Shown one piece after another: positions 38,536 to 46,849 of a stretch of 64,000 nucleotides of DNA. Position numbers and translations under genes: made by a program. Where the stretch lies: the NCBI GenBank assembly GCA_027486405.1, contig JAIXPD010000024.1:124001-188000 (forward strand), in the 5' to 3' direction. The stretch is from Azospirillum sp. Its GTDB lineage: Bacteria; Pseudomonadota; Alphaproteobacteria; Azospirillales; Azospirillaceae. Below the pieces are notes generated by a model that saw only the letters and a list, made by a program, of their open reading frames with translations, did not search any database and was not told the origin of the DNA. Position 1 is the first letter of the stretch. Every line of letters starts with the position of its first letter.

Positions 38536-40626
38536 ATGAGCGCCAAGACCAGCGACGCGGACGCGCAAATCCGTCAGGCCATCGACCGGGAAAACCCGTC
38601 CACCGTCGTCGCGTTCGAGGGATTCGACGGCAAGGCGGTGTTTCTCATCGCCGTGGCCTTTTCCGCCTTCCAGCTTTGGACCGCCGCCTTCAACCCGCTG
38701 TCCAGCATGGTGGTGCGGTCGGTCCATGTCGGCTTTCTGCTGCTGATGACCTTCGCCCTGTTCGGTTTCCGGCAGGAGACCGAGCGCAAGAGCGTGCCGT
38801 GGTATGATTGGTTGTTGGGGGTGAGCGCCTTCGCCATTGGCTTGTACCATTACGTGTTCGAGGTCGATCTGATCCAGCGGTCGGGCGACCCCAGCACCAC
38901 CGATCTGGTGGTGGGCGTCGTCGCCATCGCCCTGGTCTTTGAAGGGGCGCGGCGGATCATGGGGATGGCGCTGCCGATCATGTGCGGCGTCTTCATCCCC
39001 TACGCCCTGTTCGGGCGCTATCTGCCCTTTGGCCTTGGGCATCGCGGCTACGACGTCGATCAGGTGATCGACAATTTGTTCCTGTCGACCGAGGGGATTT
39101 ACGGGACGCCGACCTTTGTGTCGGCCAGCTACATCTTTCTGTTCATCCTGTTCGGGGCGTTTCTGGAGCGCGCCGGGATGATCAAGCTGTTCAACGACGT
39201 CTCGCTGGGGCTGGTCGGCCACGCCAAGGGCGGACCGGCCAAGGTGGCGGTGATCTCGTCGGGCCTGATGGGGACCATCAACGGGTCGGGCGTGGCCAAC
39301 GTGCTGACCACCGGGCAATTCACCATCCCGTTGATGATGCGATTCGGCTATCGCCCGGCCTTCGCCGGGGCGGTGGAGGCGACGGCCAGCATGGGTGGGC
39401 AGTTGATGCCGCCGGTGATGGGGGCCGCCGCCTTCATCATGGCGGAAACCATCGGCGTGCCGTACAGCGAGGTGGCGATCGCCGCCGCCATCCCGGCCAT
39501 CCTCTATTTCGGCAGCGCCTTTTGGATGGTTCATCTGGAAGCGGGGATGCGCAACCTCGTCGGCCTGCCGCGTGAGCAGTGCCCCAGCGCGCTGAAGGCG
39601 GTGATCGAGGGCTGGTATCTGATTTTGCCGCTGGCCGCCCTGGTCTATCTGCTGTTCTCCGGCTTCACCCCGCTGTTCGCCGGGGTTATGGGGATCGCGG
39701 CGACCGCCGCCCTGATCCTGGGGATGCGCATCGTCACCACCATCGGGCCGACGGCGCTGCGCGTCGCCTTCTGGGTCACGGTTGGCCTCGTTGCCGCCGG
39801 GTTGTGGCGGATGGGTCTGCGCACCGAGCATCTGGCCTTCACCATCGTCGTGCTGCTCATCATCCCCTGCCTGCTGTTCCGGGGCGGACGGGAAACCCTG
39901 TCGTTGGTGGTGCACAGCGTCGCCGATGGGGCGAAGAACGCCATCGGCGTGGGCGTGGCCTGCGCGCTGGTCGGTGTGTTGATCGGCATGATGACCCTGA
40001 CCGGTCTGGCGTCGAGCTTCGCCACCACCATCGTCGATTGGTCGGGTGGCAATCTGCTGGCGGCACTGGTGCTGACGATGATCGCCTGCATCGTGCTGGG
40101 GACCGGCCTGCCGACGACGGCCAACTACATCATCACCGCGTCCATCGCCGCCCCGGCGCTGCTGACCATGGGCGTGCCGCTGATCGTCAGCCACATGTTC
40201 GTGTTCTATTTCGGCATCATGGCGGATTTGACACCGCCGGTGGCGCTGGCTGCGCTGGCGGCGTCCTCCATCTGCAAGGCCGATCACATGGAGATCGGCT
40301 GGATCGCCACCCGCGTCGCCATGGCGGGCTATGTCGTGCCCTTCATGGCCGTCTATGACCCGGCGCTGGTGCTGCAAACCGGGGATTGGCTGGCGGTGGC
40401 CTATGTCTTCGTCAAGGCCTGCGTCGCCATCGCCCTGTGGGGGGCGGCGACCATCGGCTTTTTCTGGACGCCGCTGCCCTGGCCCGCCCGCCTTTACGCC
40501 GCCGCCGCGTCCTTCCTGTTCGTGGTGGCGTTGCCCCTGACCGACGAGGCCGCCTTCGTCATGACCGGGCTGTTCCTGCTCTGGCAGCACCGCCAGCGCC
40601 GGGCGTTGACGGCGGTTCCGGTGTAG
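38536..40626 (+). CDS. TRAP transporter fused permease (DctQM type)
   Basis: A 696-residue membrane protein joining the small DctQ-like part (about 1-160) and the large DctM-like part in one chain, as usual in TAXI systems. Many membrane helices; the DctM core includes SGLMGTINGSGVANVLTTG and GTGLPTTANYIITASIAAPA, the repeats that form the sodium and substrate sites. It imports the ligand with Na+. It lies in an operon with the binding protein and the DUF1850 gene, which starts 3 bases after its stop. Confidence 0.94.
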   Translation: MSAKTSDADAQIRQAIDRENPSTVVAFEGFDGKAVFLIAVAFSAFQLWTAAFNPLSSMVVRSVHVGFLLLMTFALFGFRQETERKSVPWYDWLLGVSAFAIGLYHYVFEVDLIQRSGDPSTTDLVVGVVAIALVFEGARRIMGMALPIMCGVFIPYALFGRYLPFGLGHRGYDVDQVIDNLFLSTEGIYGTPTFVSASYIFLFILFGAFLERAGMIKLFNDVSLGLVGHAKGGPAKVAVISSGLMGTINGSGVANVLTTGQFTIPLMMRFGYRPAFAGAVEATASMGGQLMPPVMGAAAFIMAETIGVPYSEVAIAAAIPAILYFGSAFWMVHLEAGMRNLVGLPREQCPSALKAVIEGWYLILPLAALVYLLFSGFTPLFAGVMGIAATAALILGMRIVTTIGPTALRVAFWVTVGLVAAGLWRMGLRTEHLAFTIVVLLIIPCLLFRGGRETLSLVVHSVADGAKNAIGVGVACALVGVLIGMMTLTGLASSFATTIVDWSGGNLLAALVLTMIACIVLGTGLPTTANYIITASIAAPALLTMGVPLIVSHMFVFYFGIMADLTPPVALAALAASSICKADHMEIGWIATRVAMAGYVVPFMAVYDPALVLQTGDWLAVAYVFVKACVAIALWGAATIGFFWTPLPWPARLYAAAASFLFVVALPLTDEAAFVMTGLFLLWQHRQRRALTAVPV

Positions 40627-40629
40627 CCG

Positions 40630-41070
40630 ATGAGCGGCCTGTGCGTGGTTGCAGCGCTGGGCGGGGCGCTGCTGGCCACGCTGCCGGGTTCCGTCTTTTC
40701 CCTGTCCTGGACCCACTCGGTCGAACACACCGAGTGGCGGGAGGAGTGGCGGATCACCGACGCCGGTCTGACCCTGACCGAAGCCCGCGTGCGCGGCACG
40801 GGGGCGGGGATGGAACCGGGGGCCGACGCCCGCCTGATCGATGGCTGGTGGGTGTGGGTTCCGTCCCTGCCGCCGCAAGAGAGCGTGACCCTGGCCGCCT
40901 CCGGCTTCACCGCCGAACATCGGCTGTGCGCCGGATCCGACTGCCGGGTTTTGAGCGGCTGGACAAACGACAGGGCGTTCGCGAACGGCGTGGGACGGGT
41001 GGGGGAGGCGGTGACTCTGCGCCCCTGCCGACCAGCAGGCTACGAAAGTTCATCCCCGTCCGCGCCATAG
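40630..41070 (+). CDS. DUF1850 domain-containing protein
   Basis: A 146-residue protein. FSLSWTHSVEHTEWREEWRI is the DUF1850 signature; an N-terminal hydrophobic stretch (1-22) suggests export. DUF1850 proteins travel with TAXI-TRAP transporters but have no known role; a stabilising or substrate-presenting part is a guess. The ATG lies 3 bases after the permease stop. The C-terminus has two cysteines (RLCAGSDCRVLS) that could form a disulfide. Confidence 0.85.
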   Translation: MSGLCVVAALGGALLATLPGSVFSLSWTHSVEHTEWREEWRITDAGLTLTEARVRGTGAGMEPGADARLIDGWWVWVPSLPPQESVTLAASGFTAEHRLCAGSDCRVLSGWTNDRAFANGVGRVGEAVTLRPCRPAGYESSSPSAP

Positions 41071-41135
41071 CGTCTTGGCTTGGCCATCTTCACGCCCCAT
41101 ACTCCGCCACCCCCATAATCCGGTGTTCTGGACCG

Positions 41136-42596
41136 ATGATCACGCAGATTGTTCCCCGCCGCGCCGCTCCGACGTCGCTGTTCCTGATTGGCCTTCTGGC
41201 CGGAGCGGTCGGTCTGCCCGACCTCGCCCTGGCGGCGGAGGCGGGCGCGCCGCATCTGGACGGGCGGGCGATGGGGGCGCTGTGGGTGGTTCCCTTCGTC
41301 GGCATCCTGCTGTCGATCGCGCTGTTCCCGCTGCTGGCTCCGATGGTCTGGCACCATCATTTCGGCAAGATTTCCGCCGCCTGGGCCGCCGCCTTTCTGC
41401 TGCCCTTCGCCGCCGTCTTCGGGGTGGAACTGGCGACGTTCGAGCTGCTGCACACGCTGCTGTTGGAATACATCCCCTTCATCATCCTGCTGACCGCCCT
41501 GTTCACGGTGGCGGGCGGGGTGCGGTTGGTGGGATCGCTGGTCGGCACGCCGCTGGCCAACACGGTCGGGCTGGCGCTGGGGACCGCGCTGGCCAGCCTG
41601 ATGGGGACGACCGGCGCGTCGATGCTGCTGATCCGCCCGCTGCTGCGCGCCAACGAGCATCGCCGCCACAAGGTCCACACCGTCGTGTTCTTCATTTTCC
41701 TGGTGTCGAACGTCGGCGGGTCCCTGACCCCGCTGGGCGATCCGCCGTTGTTCCTGGGCTTTCTGAAGGGCGTGTCCTTCTTCTGGCCGACGGTTCATCT
41801 GCTGGGGCCGATGCTGTTCCTGTCCGGCCTGCTGCTGGCGATCTATTTCGTGCTCGATCTGGTGCTGCACACCCGCGATCCCGGCAAGCACCCGTTGATT
41901 GAGGGCGTGCACGAGCGTGAACCGGTGCGGATCGAGGGCGGGGTCAACCTGCTGCTGCTGGTCGCCATCATCGGGGCGGTGCTGTTGAGCGGCGTGTGGC
42001 ATCCCGGCGTTGATGTCACCCTCTATCACGTCACCGTGCCGCTGGAGACCATCGTGTCGAACCTGCTGCTGATCGGCATCACGGTTCTGTCGCTGAAGCT
42101 GACCAGCGAGAAGAGCCGCCGCCTGAACGGCTTCAGTTGGGGGCCGATTGTCGAGGTGGCGAAGCTGTTCGCCGCCATCTTCCTGACCATCATCCCCGCC
42201 ATCGCCATCCTGAAGGCGGGGACCGACGGCGCGCTGGGGGCGATCATCGCGGCGGTGAACGAGGGCGGGAAGCCGAATCCAGCGGCTTATTTCTGGGCGG
42301 CTGGCATCCTGTCCAGCTTCCTGGACAACGCCCCGACCTACCTCATCTTCTTCAACACGGCGGGCGGCGACGCCACCCTGCTGATGGGCGATCTGGCCCT
42401 GACGCTGACGGCGATTTCCGCCGGGGCGGTGTTCATGGGGGCCAACAGCTACATCGGCAACGCCCCCAATTTCATGGTCAAGGCGATTGCCGAAGAGCGC
42501 GGCGTGGCGATGCCGAGCTTCTTCGGCTACATGGCCTGGTCCTGCGGCATCCTGGTTCCGCTGTTCGGGCTGATGACGCTGGTGTTTTTCGTGTGA
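41136..42596 (+). CDS. NhaD-type sodium:proton antiporter
   Basis: A 486-residue membrane protein of the ion-transporter superfamily. A signal-like first helix (ending LALAAEA) precedes about a dozen helices. Family marks are SNVGGSLTPLGDPPLFLGFL, SSFLDNAPTYLIFF and MGANSYIGNAPNFMVKAIAE, typical of NhaD. It exchanges Na+ or Li+ for protons. It may recycle the sodium brought in by the TRAP transporter just upstream, though a 65-base gap leaves co-transcription uncertain. ATG 41136 was chosen; the open frame further upstream is a shadow of the DUF1850 and TRAP genes. Confidence 0.87.
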   Translation: MITQIVPRRAAPTSLFLIGLLAGAVGLPDLALAAEAGAPHLDGRAMGALWVVPFVGILLSIALFPLLAPMVWHHHFGKISAAWAAAFLLPFAAVFGVELATFELLHTLLLEYIPFIILLTALFTVAGGVRLVGSLVGTPLANTVGLALGTALASLMGTTGASMLLIRPLLRANEHRRHKVHTVVFFIFLVSNVGGSLTPLGDPPLFLGFLKGVSFFWPTVHLLGPMLFLSGLLLAIYFVLDLVLHTRDPGKHPLIEGVHEREPVRIEGGVNLLLLVAIIGAVLLSGVWHPGVDVTLYHVTVPLETIVSNLLLIGITVLSLKLTSEKSRRLNGFSWGPIVEVAKLFAAIFLTIIPAIAILKAGTDGALGAIIAAVNEGGKPNPAAYFWAAGILSSFLDNAPTYLIFFNTAGGDATLLMGDLALTLTAISAGAVFMGANSYIGNAPNFMVKAIAEERGVAMPSFFGYMAWSCGILVPLFGLMTLVFFV

Positions 42597-42631
42597 GCGC
42601 GGCGCGGACGGGGTGGGGCAGGGCGACAGGG

Positions 42632-43441
42632 TCAGGCTTCGCCCCGTTCCTCCCGCTTGGCCCGCTGCCACAGGGCTTCCATCTCGTCCAGCGTGGAGTC
42701 CTCCGGCTTGCGGCCCTGGTCGGCCAGCAGGGCTTCGATCCGCTGGAAACGGCGTTCGAATTTGGCGTTGGTCCCACGCAGCGCCGATTCCGGCTCGACC
42801 TTCACCCGGCGGGCAAGGTTGACGACGGCGAACAGCAGGTCGCCCATCTCGTCGGCCACCCGGTCCGGCGGCGATCCGGCGTCCATCTCCGCCCGCAACT
42901 CCCCGATTTCCTCTTCGATCTTGTCGAGGATGTCGCGCGGGTCGGTCCAATCAAACCCAACGCGGGCGGCGCGGTTTTGCAGCTTCAGCGCGCGGGTCAG
43001 GGCGGGCAGGGCAGGGATGACGCCCTCCAGCGCCGACGGGGCGCGCCCTTCGGCGGCGGCCTTGGCGGCGCGTTCGGCCGCCTTGTGCTCTTCCCAGCGC
43101 GAGGTCTGCTGATCGGCGCTGTTGATCTCTTCCGGGCCGAAAACGTGGGGATGGCGACGGATCATTTTGTCGGTGATGACTCCGGCGACCTCGTCGAAAT
43201 CAAACAAGCCGTCTTCGCTGGCCATCTGGGTGTAATAGACGACCTGAAACAGCAGATCGCCCAACTCCTCGCGCAGCGACGCCATGTCGTTCTTTTCGAT
43301 GGCGTCGGCGACCTCATAGGCCTCTTCGATGGTGTGGGGCGCGATGGTCTTGTAGGTCTGTTCCAGATCCCACGGGCATCCGCCGTTGGGATCGCGCAGC
43401 CGCGCCATGACGTCGATGAGCCGGTCGATGTTGCGGGCCAT
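42632..43441 (-). CDS. mazG: Nucleoside triphosphate pyrophosphohydrolase MazG
   Basis: A 269-residue protein with two MazG domains: the first with EEAYEVADAI and EELGDLLFQVVYYTQ, the second with EIGELRAEM and DEMGDLLFAVVNLAR, supplying the EExxE...ExxD Mg2+ site. It hydrolyses (d)NTPs to NMP and PPi and helps remove damaged nucleotides. RDPNGGCPWDLEQTYKTI is the conserved N-terminal block. I chose ATG 43441 (MARNIDRL); the frame extends 21 codons upstream without homology. It converges with the antiporter gene. Confidence 0.93.
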   Translation of the reverse strand: MARNIDRLIDVMARLRDPNGGCPWDLEQTYKTIAPHTIEEAYEVADAIEKNDMASLREELGDLLFQVVYYTQMASEDGLFDFDEVAGVITDKMIRRHPHVFGPEEINSADQQTSRWEEHKAAERAAKAAAEGRAPSALEGVIPALPALTRALKLQNRAARVGFDWTDPRDILDKIEEEIGELRAEMDAGSPPDRVADEMGDLLFAVVNLARRVKVEPESALRGTNAKFERRFQRIEALLADQGRKPEDSTLDEMEALWQRAKREERGEA

Positions 43442-43544
43442 GGTCCAGAAATCTCCAAAGCGGGAAAAGCCGATGCGACGGGCCGGAACCATAGCCCAAG
43501 CCACAGGCCGATTTCCACGTCCCCGCAGGGGCGGACATAAAATT

Positions 43545-43554
43545 CATAATTATG
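43545..43554. promoter_or_regulatory. AT-rich palindrome in a divergent promoter region
   Basis: CATAATTATG within an AT-rich block (43538-43570) in an otherwise GC-rich region between mazG and the LprI-like gene. It is probably part of a promoter or operator for one of the two. Confidence 0.3.
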
Positions 43555-43715
43555 ATTATGGAAAATAAAACCGTCCAAAGCGGAGGAGGGCGGTCGTGTC
43601 GGCGTGCGGTCTGTCACAGATCGTGTCCGTGGGCGTTCTTCCGCCGCGTCCGGCAATCGTCTATCGTGGACATGCATTGTCCAAAAGTCGGTTTTCCACA
43701 CAGGATTGCAAGCGA

Positions 43716-44954
43716 ATGCGTTCGACGGTGCGGGGGTTGGCCGTGGTGGCGGCTGGCGTGATGGCGGCGACGGCCTCGATGGGGTTGGCCCAGACCAGCG
43801 GCGGATCATCAACGGCGGCGGTGATTGCGAACCCGCCGCCGCTCAATTGCGCCAAGCCTGTGACGGCGGTGGACAAAACCCTGTGCGCCAGCGCCGACCT
43901 GAAGGTCGCGGCGGAGGATGTCGCGACGGGGTTGCGCGATGCGCTGGCCAACACCCCGATCGGCGAACGCGACGCGGTGATGCGCGGTCAACAGGCGTTC
44001 CTGGCCGAACGGGATCGAACCTGCGCCGACCGTGCGGCGACCGAGGCCTGTTTGCGCCTCTACAACAAGCGGATTGGCGACATCCAGGCCGTGAGCAGCG
44101 CCGGACAGAAAAAGCTCGCCGCCATCACCGCCACAATCCCAAAGGATCCAAAGGCCGCCGCCGCCGCGCTGCAACGCTACGACGGCCCGGCGGCCAAGGC
44201 GTGGCTGGTCTATCTGCTGCAAGCCGGGCTGGTGACGCCAACCGACAAGGAGGGCAAGCGGGAGACGCTCGTCTCCGGCTTGGTCGCCGCCATCCGCCGC
44301 GATCTGGTGGCCGACCCTGATTTGAAGGAGGAGTTGGACAAGCTGGGCGATCTGTCCACGGCACCGCTGGCCAACAGCCTGCAATTGCTGCGTCATGTTC
44401 TGTCCACCACCGAACTGGACGCGCCGTGCTTCCTGTTCACCAAGCACGGGATCGTGGCGTTCGAGGCGTTCGGCCCCTTCTGGAACAGCAGCCGCGACGC
44501 CTCCCCTGCCCTGTGCGAGCCGCCGCTGTCGGTGTTCGACCTGCCGGAATGGAAAAGGATCGAAGCCCGCATGTCCTCCACCGCCGCGCCGGGGCAGGAG
44601 TTCATCGCCGGGCTGGTGCGCCAAAACGGCGGGCGGCAGTCCGAAATCGACGCGCTTCAAGGGTCCCTGTTGCCCGCCAGCCTGTTGGAACCGCCGCAAT
44701 CGGACGACGCCAAACGGGCGGTGGACCAGCGCAAATCCGCGTTGGCGGCCTTCCGGGCGTGGCGTGATTTCGATCTGTGGCCAGAGGCCGACCACAAGGC
44801 GACCGTCGCCGCCCTGCCCGCCGCGATCACCGCCACCGCCAAGCTCTACCGGGAGAAATTCAATCTGGCCCCGGCGGTGGCCGACCAAGCCGCCCATGCG
44901 CTGGCCGACCGCTTCATCGCGTCCCACATCTCGGCGTTGATGCCGGACGAGTGA
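43716..44954 (+). CDS. Secreted protein with N-terminal LprI-like (DUF1311) domain
   Basis: A 412-residue protein. The signal peptide ends near residue 25 (ASMGLAQ). Residues 44-124 match the LprI/DUF1311 fold: LNCAKPVTAVDKTLCAS, then QQAFLAERDRTC and ACLRLYNKRI, with four cysteines C45, C57, C103 and C112 set for two disulfides. LprI of Mycobacterium inhibits lysozyme, but DUF1311 proteins as a whole are of unknown function. The remaining 290 residues are a helical domain I do not recognise. The ATG 43716 gives a normal signal peptide. A single-gene unit. Confidence 0.75.
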   Translation: MRSTVRGLAVVAAGVMAATASMGLAQTSGGSSTAAVIANPPPLNCAKPVTAVDKTLCASADLKVAAEDVATGLRDALANTPIGERDAVMRGQQAFLAERDRTCADRAATEACLRLYNKRIGDIQAVSSAGQKKLAAITATIPKDPKAAAAALQRYDGPAAKAWLVYLLQAGLVTPTDKEGKRETLVSGLVAAIRRDLVADPDLKEELDKLGDLSTAPLANSLQLLRHVLSTTELDAPCFLFTKHGIVAFEAFGPFWNSSRDASPALCEPPLSVFDLPEWKRIEARMSSTAAPGQEFIAGLVRQNGGRQSEIDALQGSLLPASLLEPPQSDDAKRAVDQRKSALAAFRAWRDFDLWPEADHKATVAALPAAITATAKLYREKFNLAPAVADQAAHALADRFIASHISALMPDE

Positions 44955-45277
44955 CCCCGCAAGGCAATCGCTTCAAGCATGGCGCGCCCACACCGGACCA
45001 AGATTCGCCACGGATTTCACGGATTTTCTCATGGATTTCGCGCCCCCACCTGAGAGCCATCTTGTTTGCGAGCTTACCAACAAGCCTCATGATGGGATGC
45101 ATGAGGCGATTGGGGTCAAAAATCCGTGCAATCACTGATTTTGTTCGTGAAATCCGTGTGCATTCCTGCTTGCGTGACGGATGCTTGCTCGTTCACGCGA
45201 TTGCCCTGAGTGAACCGGCCACCCTGCCCCGCGCGCGCTGTCTGCGATGCGGGGTAGGGTCGTTGCATCGGTCAGCG
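44955..45277. other. 323-base intergenic region with palindromic repeat
   Basis: No coding frame I believe. It is dominated by the inverted-repeat structure at 45009-45158. It separates two convergent genes, so it may also serve as a terminator region. Confidence 0.6.
45009..45158. repeat. REP-like inverted-repeat element
   Basis: CACGGATTTCACG (45009-45021) and its exact complement CGTGAAATCCGTG (45146-45158) flank a second pair of CACGGATTT-type words and a central hairpin GCCTCAT/ATGAGGC (45084-45090 with 45101-45107). The repeated word CACGGATTT recurs at both ends. The base composition is clearly lower in GC than its surroundings, as in dispersed extragenic palindromes. Confidence 0.6.
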
Positions 45278-46825
45278 TCAGGCTGCCTGCGCGCGGGTGA
45301 GCTGGACATCGCCCTTGCGGGACAACGCCTTGGCCAGTGAATCGACGCGGCGTTGAACCGCCTCGCCCGACGGCACGCTTCCATCTTCCGGCAGGGTCAG
45401 AACCAGACGTTCGCCGTTGATTTTCAGCGATGTCCGCTTGAGCAAGCCGGTGGCCCCGCCGGACAGGGTGTGGGCCAACCGCAGCGCCAAGCCGAGAACC
45501 AGGGCGCGTTGGCTCTGCCCGTCCGTCACCAGCGACCGCGCGCCCAGCGTCACCGGGGCGTCGATGGTTCCGGCGTAACGGGCGTAGGCCGACAGGGCCA
45601 AAAAAGCCCGCTCGTCATGGTCCAGCGCCGGGAACGGGAAGCGCAGGATGCGCAGAAAGGCGTGTTCGGCCCGATAATCCGGGTGTTCGGCCCACCCGAT
45701 GTCGCTCAACAGACAGGCGGCGTGGCGCAGGCGGATGGCGTTGTCGTCCTCGCCCGCGAACAACCCGGCGGTCCAATCGGTCAACAGCGCCGAATCGCCC
45801 ATGCGGGTGAAGCGGTGCGCCCAATCGGCGGCGGACGCCAACAGCGGATCCTCGCGCTGCCCCTCCGGCGTCAGCAGGGAGAAAAGATGGCCTTCGCGCA
45901 GACCATAGGCGGAAAACACCACCTTGGACGGCTGGGCCACCTTCAACAGCCGCTCGAACACCAGCGCGGCAAAGGGCAGCGTGTCGAGACGACGGCGCGA
46001 GCCGGACATTTTTTCCAGCGATGACCGCCCCTGCCGGGCGACCAGCCCGGTGAACTCCCGCGCCTCGACGGCGGGCAGCGTGTAGTGGTGGATGATGTGC
46101 AGCGGCGCGTTGGTCTGCTCCATGTGCAGCTTGGCAATCGCGCGCCAGCTTCCGCCCACCGGGTAGAAGGGCCGTCCCTTGGCCTTCGCCAGCCAGGGCA
46201 AGGATTCGAGATGCTGGTCGATCAGGCGGATCAGGCCGGTCTGGCGGGTCACACCGGTTTCCATCAGGCGCAGCGGCCCCAGCGGCAGCGTCACCTGCTC
46301 CCCGATCACGCCGCGATCCAGCCCAACCAACTCCAGGCTGCCACCACCGAGATCGCCGACCAGACCATCGGCCTCCGGCGTGCCGGACAGCACGCCCATC
46401 GCGGACAGGCGGGCTTCCTCCTCCCCGCTGATGACGCGGACCTTCAGGCCGGTGCGCTGCTCGATCGCCGCGACGAAGGCCGCGCCGTCCTGCGCGTCGC
46501 GCACCGCCGCCGTCGCGATCACGTCCAGCCGCTTGATCTCCATCCCGGCGGTCAGGCTGGCGAAGCGGCTCAGCGCCTCCAACGCCTGGGCGACGCCGTC
46601 GGGGTTGAGCAGCCCGCTCTTTTCGACGCCACGGCCCAGACCGCAGAGAACCTTCTCGTTGAACAGGGCCATCGGCGAGCGCGTCAGGCCATCATAGACC
46701 ACCAAGCGGATCGAATTCGATCCGATGTCGATCACCGCGATCCGCTCCGATCCATGGCCCGGCCCATGACCGGACGCGGGGGAAAAGTCAAGCGCGCCCA
46801 TCATGGGGGTTTGGTCCGTCACCAT
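45278..46825 (-). CDS. ppx: Ppx/GppA-family exopolyphosphatase
   Basis: A 515-residue ASKHA-fold phosphatase. RIAVIDIGSNSIRLVVYDG is the first phosphate loop and VGDLGGGSLELVGL the second; the helical C-terminal HD-like part (about 310-515) is present. It degrades polyphosphate from the end, or pppGpp, and the two activities cannot be told apart by sequence. Start ATG 46825 (MVTDQTP), with GGAG upstream; the frame includes a TTG two codons earlier. It lies 24 bases downstream of ppk on the same strand, making a synthesis-breakdown pair. Confidence 0.92.
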   Translation of the reverse strand: MVTDQTPMMGALDFSPASGHGPGHGSERIAVIDIGSNSIRLVVYDGLTRSPMALFNEKVLCGLGRGVEKSGLLNPDGVAQALEALSRFASLTAGMEIKRLDVIATAAVRDAQDGAAFVAAIEQRTGLKVRVISGEEEARLSAMGVLSGTPEADGLVGDLGGGSLELVGLDRGVIGEQVTLPLGPLRLMETGVTRQTGLIRLIDQHLESLPWLAKAKGRPFYPVGGSWRAIAKLHMEQTNAPLHIIHHYTLPAVEAREFTGLVARQGRSSLEKMSGSRRRLDTLPFAALVFERLLKVAQPSKVVFSAYGLREGHLFSLLTPEGQREDPLLASAADWAHRFTRMGDSALLTDWTAGLFAGEDDNAIRLRHAACLLSDIGWAEHPDYRAEHAFLRILRFPFPALDHDERAFLALSAYARYAGTIDAPVTLGARSLVTDGQSQRALVLGLALRLAHTLSGGATGLLKRTSLKINGERLVLTLPEDGSVPSGEAVQRRVDSLAKALSRKGDVQLTRAQAA

Positions 46826-46849
46826 CGTCAAAACTCCATCACCCTGGCG

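Noticed and set aside
38488-40920. An 810-codon minus-strand frame over the TRAP permease
   Set aside because: Very rich in Gly, His, Gln and Arg, no domain, and wholly opposite a well-matched membrane protein.
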